Shown in pieces: positions 7,474 through 12,500 of a DNA stretch of 12,500 bases. Both the position numbers and the translations under genes were made by a program. Every line of letters starts with the position of its first letter. The first letter of the stretch is position 1. The notes beneath the pieces were generated by a model. That model ran no database searches and was not told where the DNA came from. It worked only from the letters and a program-made list of their open reading frames with translations. The DNA is from Theodoxus fluviatilis (taxonomy: Eukaryota > Mollusca > Gastropoda > Cycloneritida > Neritidae), in assembly GCA_034096865.1 (NCBI GenBank), contig JAWQFJ010017462.1:1-12500 (forward strand), given 5' to 3'.

Positions 7474-8403
7474 GCACAGTTTTGATTGACTTTTTTGTGG
7501 ACTAGTGCTCAGCAGGCAAGTTGGTTGTGAAAACTATCTGGCAATATCAAAAAGCAAAAGATCAGTTCAATTGTGTTAATTTTTCCTTTCTTCTCTACTG
7601 CAGAGCAGATTAATAAATACAAATACTTTGGGAAAGTTAAATCTGTATGCTGCACAAACATATATTTAGTTTTACTATGATCTTTTAAAATTATTTTTAT
7701 TTTAAATGTAACTTTGCATGTTTATTTGTGAGAGAAATTGTGATGTGAAAGTGTGCAGATTTGATGCTTGCCTTGCATCCTGAACAGATGTATGTAGCAT
7801 CAGTGTCTGAGGTGTTGAAGGGTGCTGGGATTCGTGAAGTTGCGAAGTGAACCCATGGTACATGGTCTTCTCATCAGATTTCATGACTGAGTGAGGTGTG
7901 GGAATTCAGGGAACAATTTGATCACCACAGTGATCTGAAAACCAGATACAGATCTTGTGGCAACAAGGAATGAAAAATTATCATTTAAGTTTCAAGTCTT
8001 AACATCTCCTTTTTCTCCTCCTCCCTCCCTCCTGCACCCAAACCACCCCCAAAGTAAAGAGGGGAGGGAAAGAAGCGTAGGAAGGTCAGGGCAGGGTAAA
8101 AGATAGAGATTCCTATCAGCGTCAGGATATTTCAATAAAGTTGGTGGGAGAAAACAGTTTGCCACTGAAACGTACTTTCCAGAAGAAGGTTTAGAGGAAG
8201 TGTTCATACGTGTGGGAGGCAGCCAGGTGCCCAGGTGCCAGTTGCGGCTGGAGCATTTGACTGATTGCCCGTTACAAGCGTGAATAATGTCCTCTTGCAT
8301 TTTTATTGCTGAAGAAGATCATCGTATGTCACCTATTAAACGCACATCAACACGTTTTCGCGTTTCAGTCAATAGTCGTCTCTCCTGCAGATGAATTGTC
8401 AAT

Positions 8404-8429
8404 GAGGAGGAGGGGGGAGGGGGGGGGGA
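8404..8429 (+). other. G-rich tract with G-quadruplex potential
   Basis: GGAGG, GGGGGG and a run of ten G occur in succession. This gives at least four runs of three or more G with one-base loops available on the plus strand. Confidence 0.5.
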
Positions 8430-9226
8430 TGACAGACAAAGAAAGAACTGATTATTTTCTGGTGGGAGGATTGAAAGATTCATAATGTCGTTAGGTAAAG
8501 ACGACTGACTCACGAGCTTCAACCGTTCGATGATACGACTTATTATTTTCTCCATTACAATCGGAAACCATCACTCCGAAATCTCACAAAACCTGCAGTG
8601 TACCTCCTGTAATTTCCCTCCATGGGGGTGTTTTGAGTAATGTTTCGGACACATACATCGAGTGTGAGGACGACTAATTGCGTGCTGCCCTGGGAATAGT
8701 GTTGAAATAATAATCATGTGACCCAACAACGAGGGAATACATGTGTGTTGTTTAAGCAGCCAATCATGTGTAAGCAGTCACGCTGTCAAAGCAAGCGTCT
8801 GGTTTTTCATGCCTTCCCTCTTTCTTTCGTACATCAATGTGTCATAATCATTGACGAATATATTACTATGAATACCCTCAAGCATGGTTGCTAGAGATGT
8901 TACATACATAAGAACATGTCAATGCAAATTAGGTACTGAGTTGGCTTTTCAACTCTTTCGGCGACATGGTGAACAAATAAATCGTTTCTTGTCAATCCTA
9001 ACTGCTCAGTCATCCGAAGAATCACGCAATGGCCCGCTGAAACGTGAGCTCTTTTTTCTTTTCATCTTTAACACTCGCAACTTTGCGTCACTTTGACACT
9101 GAAAATAAAACTCTTCGCGTGAAGCTTTTTCCTCATTCACGAGGCAGCCCATTCAACCGTGAGGACGGCTAATGAAGAGCTGAAACGAAAGAACCGCCTG
9201 GCATCCCTCCTGCTGGTATCCACTGC

Positions 9227-9251
9227 TTACGTCACTCACAGTGGCGCCAAA
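9227..9251. promoter_or_regulatory. Possible CRE-like and E2F-like site pair
   Basis: TTACGTCA at 9227-9234 is a CRE variant. TGGCGCCAAA at 9242-9251 is the complement of TTTGGCGCCA, a good E2F-type match. They are 7 bp apart within a mildly CpG-containing stretch. No first exon or start codon could be tied to them, so this is only a motif observation. Confidence 0.2.
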
Positions 9252-9618
9252 TTGAAACTTAACGAGGTCGCACACGACAGGGTCCTTTCTTGTTTGTCAC
9301 TGGTTTGACACGAGCCAACTGCTCAAAGGCCCCACATGATAAATGGCATTTTGTAATGAGGGTGACAGTTGACATCTCGCACACAGCACGATCGTTCTGA
9401 TTGATTCCTGTTATGGTGATGACCACACTGTAGACGTACAGTTTCGACAGCTTTCCAGAGAGTCTTTGATGCGCTCGTCTCATCTCGACACTGGTATCGC
9501 TCGAGTGGACACGAACGTGCCAAGACTTGTGTCTCAAAGAGACGATGACCGCTGCCCAGTCTCATCCATCTTGTCTTGTCCTTGCCCATTATCCCGCCTT
9601 CCCCAAGGGACTCAGCAA

Positions 9619-9879
9619 TGGAGAGAGAGAGAGAGAGAGACAGAGAGAGAGAGACAGAGAGAGAGAGACAGAGAGAGAGAGACAGAGAGACAGAGAGAGA
9701 GAGACATACAAATACGCACACATAAACACAAACAGAAGCACACACACGCGCGCGCATATTCACACATATGGGCTCACAGACAGACAGACAGAGAGACAGA
9801 CAGAGAGACAGACAGACAGACAGACAGGCAGACAAACACACAGACAGACACACACACAGACAGACAGACACACACACAG

Positions 9880-9960
<81 letters not shown>

Positions 9961-10028
9961 AAGACAGAAAGACAGACAGACAAACCGACAACCACACGCA
10001 CACACACAGACACACATACACACACACA

Positions 10029-10094
<66 letters not shown>

Positions 10095-10123
10095 GGCAGA
10101 TAGACACAGGCAGACAGACAGGC

Positions 10124-10220
<97 letters not shown>

Positions 10221-10301
10221 TACAGACAGACACACAGACAGACAGACACACAGACAGACACACAGACAGACACACAGACAGACAGACAGAGCGAGCGAGC
10301 A

Positions 10302-10348
<47 letters not shown>

Positions 10349-10349
10349 T
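9619..10349. repeat. Compound GA / CAGA / CA microsatellite
   Basis: An ordered compound block. (GA)n with CAGAGA variants runs to about 9705. A short CA-rich spacer follows, then (CAGA)n at about 9777-9985, (CA)n at about 10017-10090, (CAGA)n again at about 10100-10290 with CACACAGA variants, and (GA)n to 10349. The order GA-CAGA-CA-CAGA-GA is roughly mirror symmetric. Long frames on both strands encode only low-complexity peptides and are not genes. Confidence 0.95.
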
Positions 10350-10726
10350 CCAAGACACTGTGGGTGGAATAAACTTCTCATTCCTTATCGTTCAGGTGCA
10401 CAGGGCAGTGGAATTTCTATGTTTATGCTCTTCGGAGCAAAAAGGTGTGGGTGTGGGTGTGATGGTTATTTCTCTTTGTATTGCTTCACTTTGTTTTCAG
10501 AAGCTGAATTAGGAAAAAATCCGGGATGTCAATGACTGACGTAGCTTGTATGACAACAGTCCTCATTTCACACATACACTCACTCGCACTTACCGCTATT
10601 CGCAGAGAACGAAGCACAAAGAGGTGACTTGGAGTAACGGACAAACAGAGAAACTGAAATTTGAAGCCCCAGGAAGCAAAAGCTCTCGAGAAGTCTTGAG
10701 AGCTTGACACCCATCTCCCCTGACAA
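10350..10726. other. Unique sequence between repeat blocks, no gene seen
   Basis: About 375 bp of unique sequence. A GTGTGGGTGTGGGTGTG stretch lies near 10445 and an acceptor-like TTCACTTTGTTTTCAG at 10485-10500, but no coding exon follows: a stop comes within four codons in the frame beginning AAGCTG. Confidence 0.5.
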
Positions 10727-10740
10727 CCCCCCCCCCCCCC

Positions 10741-10780
<40 letters not shown>
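10727..10780. repeat. Poly-C homopolymer (14 C, T, 39 C)
   Basis: Near-uninterrupted C run, so poly-G on the minus strand. It is capable of forming an i-motif or G-quadruplex and is prone to polymerase slippage; the exact length in the assembly should not be trusted. Confidence 0.95.
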
Positions 10781-10781
<1 letters not shown>

Positions 10782-10831
10782 CATCCTCCCTTGCCCTCAA
10801 ACTCCTCACCGTCCTTGCTTTCTCATAACGT

Positions 10832-11116
10832 CCCCTGAGGGGCAAAAGGCTGTGACGTCACGAGGTCACTAGCCAATGGCATAGCGGGAGAGAGCTATCC
10901 GCACAGTGTTGTTGCACGTGTGTCGAATGGCGGGCGAGGCGGCGGGCGAGTAAATATTTAGGTGCGCTGCTGCCCGAATGATAACGGCCGTGTAACGACG
11001 CTCAGGGAAAAATAGTTCGACCCGAAGGATTTGTTTGTCACCTTTTGGCGCTTTGTGCGCTGTTTTCCCACGTGCTCGGGCCTAAGTGCCGCGTTGGGGA
11101 AGGCGACGCCAGGAAG
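10832..11116 (+). promoter_or_regulatory. Candidate CpG-rich promoter and non-coding first exon
   Basis: Several promoter-type motifs cluster here. They are a CCCCTGAGGGG palindrome (10832-10842), a consensus CRE TGACGTCA (10853-10860), CCAAT (10873-10877), E-boxes CACGTG (10915-10920 and 11069-11074), an AT-rich TAAATATTTA that could act as a TATA element (10951-10960) and an E2F-like TTTGGCGC (11044-11051). The segment is CpG-rich compared with its surroundings. It ends at a donor-like GGAAG|GTGAGA at 11117, which would suit a plus-strand 5' UTR exon. A short open frame (MAGEAAGE, from 10927) ends at the TAA at 10951. No coding exon follows in the window, so direction and function are inferred. 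Confidence 0.4.
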
Positions 11117-11627
11117 GTGAGAGCTGTGGGTGCTACATAAAAAAAGTGGGGGAGATGGTGAATTAATACGCTGTGAATGAAGTGAGTGCAACAACATAGC
11201 GGTGTGGCTGGAGGAGTGAATGAAGCGAACATTGTTTTTTATGTGTGAAGAAGGTGTATCGAAGGCGAATCGACAACTCGGCGTACGTGAATGGTATGTG
11301 ATGAAAGGAATAAACTGCACTGACGATGTGAAACAGAGACAACAGGGCATGATGAAAAAGAATGAAGAAACAAAGGGGAAAAGGCACTAGGCTGAAGAAG
11401 GAAGGAGACAGGAGGAAAAGTAGCGAGGAACAATACAGGAGGAAGACAGAGAGGAAATGTACTGAGAGGACCAAGAAACAAAGAAGGAAGAGAAAAAAGG
11501 AAACATTAAATATTGTTGAAAACAAGAACAAAACAACGAACGAAAGAAAGGTTTGTATTACTCAGAATCTGAAGCAATGTTAATAATAAAATGACAAAAA
11601 AGACAAAGGATTTAATTGTGATGCGAG
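11117..11627. other. Purine-rich unique region, no convincing gene
   Basis: The plus strand becomes A/G-rich from about 11330 to 11590. Frames in it encode Lys/Arg/Glu-rich strings (plus strand) or Ser/Phe/Leu-rich strings (minus strand), as expected from base composition. No start context, domain or splice pattern supports a gene. If 10832-11116 is a promoter, this would be the start of its first intron. Confidence 0.45.
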
Positions 11628-11885
<258 letters not shown>

Positions 11886-12278
11886 ACTTGAAATTATCTT
11901 GTTCATCATACTAACTGAAAACGTTGTGGCTGGAGCATAAGTGAGATAGGCAACACGTCAGTGGCACAAGGAGGACATAGGTTACAAAGTATTCTCATGA
12001 ATTTAAATGTTATCCAGAAACGAACAAAACATTCCGAATGCCGAATCAGGTGCAAGGATGCAGGGTGGGAAACGCAAGGTGCCACGTGATTGGCACTAAA
12101 AAAGCATCCAGACCTGACACCACTTGCCTGTTTGCAAGCGCCATCTACCTCGCAAGGGAAGCAACTCCAATTTTCAAGCCGCGACAGCAGCAAGCTTGTT
12201 TTGTACAGATCAATCTTTCTTTACCCTTTGACAAAAGGACACTTAAAAGTTGTAATTAATGGAACCAGGGAGTAGAGG
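11886..12278. other. Unique sequence, no gene seen
   Basis: About 390 bp without repeats. Short open frames on both strands lack start context, splice borders or recognisable motifs. A CACGTG E-box lies near 12083, with ATTGG (an inverted CCAAT) a few bases after it, but no other promoter features accompany them. Confidence 0.45.
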
Positions 12279-12500
12279 ACTCTGTGTCTGTCTGTATGTG
12301 TTAGCCTGTCTGTCTGTCTGTCTGTGTGTCTGTCTGTCTGTGTGTCTGTCTGTCTGTGTGTCTGTGTGTCTGTCTGTGTGTGTCTGTATGTCTGTGTGTC
12401 TGTCTGTGTGTATGTCTGTCTGCATGTCTGTGTGTCTGTGTGTCTGTGTGTCTGTGTGTCTGTCTGTCTGTGTGTCTGTCTGTCTGTGTGTCTGTGTGTC
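12279..12500. repeat. (TCTG)n / TGTC-TGTG microsatellite, runs off the right edge
   Basis: TCTG repeats with frequent TGTG substitutions; the array continues to the last base. It is the reverse complement of the CAGA motif seen at 9777-10290, so the two blocks are in inverted orientation. Confidence 0.95.

Larger units (their letters stand above)
7474..9610. other. Unique non-repetitive region without a recognisable gene
   Basis: About 2.1 kb free of tandem repeats apart from a G-rich tract. No open frame here looks like protein on composition, and no exon with matching acceptor, donor and ankyrin pattern was found. A decent acceptor (TTTCTTCTCTACTGCAG, ending near 7603) exists, but what follows is AT-rich and shows no domain. 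A CRE-like TTACGTCA (9227-9234) and an E2F-like TGGCGCCAAA (9242-9251) lie close together near the right side. Downstream exons of the ankyrin gene may be hidden here or lie outside the window. Confidence 0.5.

Noticed and set aside
7587..7680. Acceptor-like CTACTGCAG followed by a possible next exon (INKYKYFGK...)
   Set aside because: The AT-rich sequence after it shows no ankyrin pattern, no convincing donor and ordinary intergenic composition.
7992..8555. Minus-strand frames in the unique region as hypothetical proteins
   Set aside because: Short, no recognisable motifs, partly driven by the poly-G tract, and no promoter or splice signals matched to them.
9466..10512. Long open frames on both strands through the GA/CAGA/CA block
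   Set aside because: They encode only low-complexity Arg/Gln/Thr/Asp or Leu/Ser/Val/Cys strings dictated by the microsatellite; no domain, splice border or unique coding sequence.
11362..11583. Lys/Arg/Glu-rich plus-strand frame as a small basic protein
   Set aside because: Composition follows the purine-rich strand; no start context, homologous motif or splice support.

Overview
The window looks like animal nuclear DNA, most likely from a marine invertebrate such as a mollusc. It has spliced exons with GT-AG borders, long introns, CpG-containing promoter-like patches, very abundant (CA)n, (GA)n, (CAGA)n and (TTG)n microsatellites, several minisatellites and a TTAA-flanked MITE. I see no bacterial operon structure. 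Assignment to molluscs is an inference from repeat style, not proven.

Two genes can be supported. (1) A minus-strand gene begins at the left edge. Its first coding exon (143-221) has a good start context, a strong GTAAGT donor and a palindromic NRF1-type site just upstream; the rest runs off the window. (2) A plus-strand gene is represented by three internal exons (1269-1378, 2247-2368, 3969-4273). Their phases join perfectly (537 nt, 179 codons) and encode part of an ankyrin-repeat protein. Its start is not visible, and no further exon could be recognised downstream.

The most unusual structure is in gene 2. Two consecutive exon ends have each been turned into a tandem array. At exon 2 the last 19 nt plus the start of the intron form about 10.5 units of about 34 bp (2350-2713), with diverged relics at 3063-3210. 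At exon 3 the last 18 nt plus 24 nt of intron form 15 apparently identical 42-bp units (4256-4885). Every 42-bp unit carries a consensus donor and an acceptor-like tract ending in AG, and it stays in the reading frame. The exon 2 array shifts frame; the exon 3 array does not.

The rest is mostly repeats. A piggyBac-like MITE lies in the intron between exons 1 and 2. A 40-copy, 46-bp minisatellite with an internal palindrome fills 5026-6866, followed by a 10-copy, 49-bp minisatellite at 6989-7473. About 2.1 kb of non-repetitive sequence (7474-9610) shows no gene. It is followed by a 730-bp GA/CAGA/CA block, a nearly pure poly-C run, a CpG-rich promoter-like segment with CRE, CCAAT, E-box and E2F-like sites (10832-11116), a GA-(TA)30-GA block, and a TCTG array that runs off the right edge.
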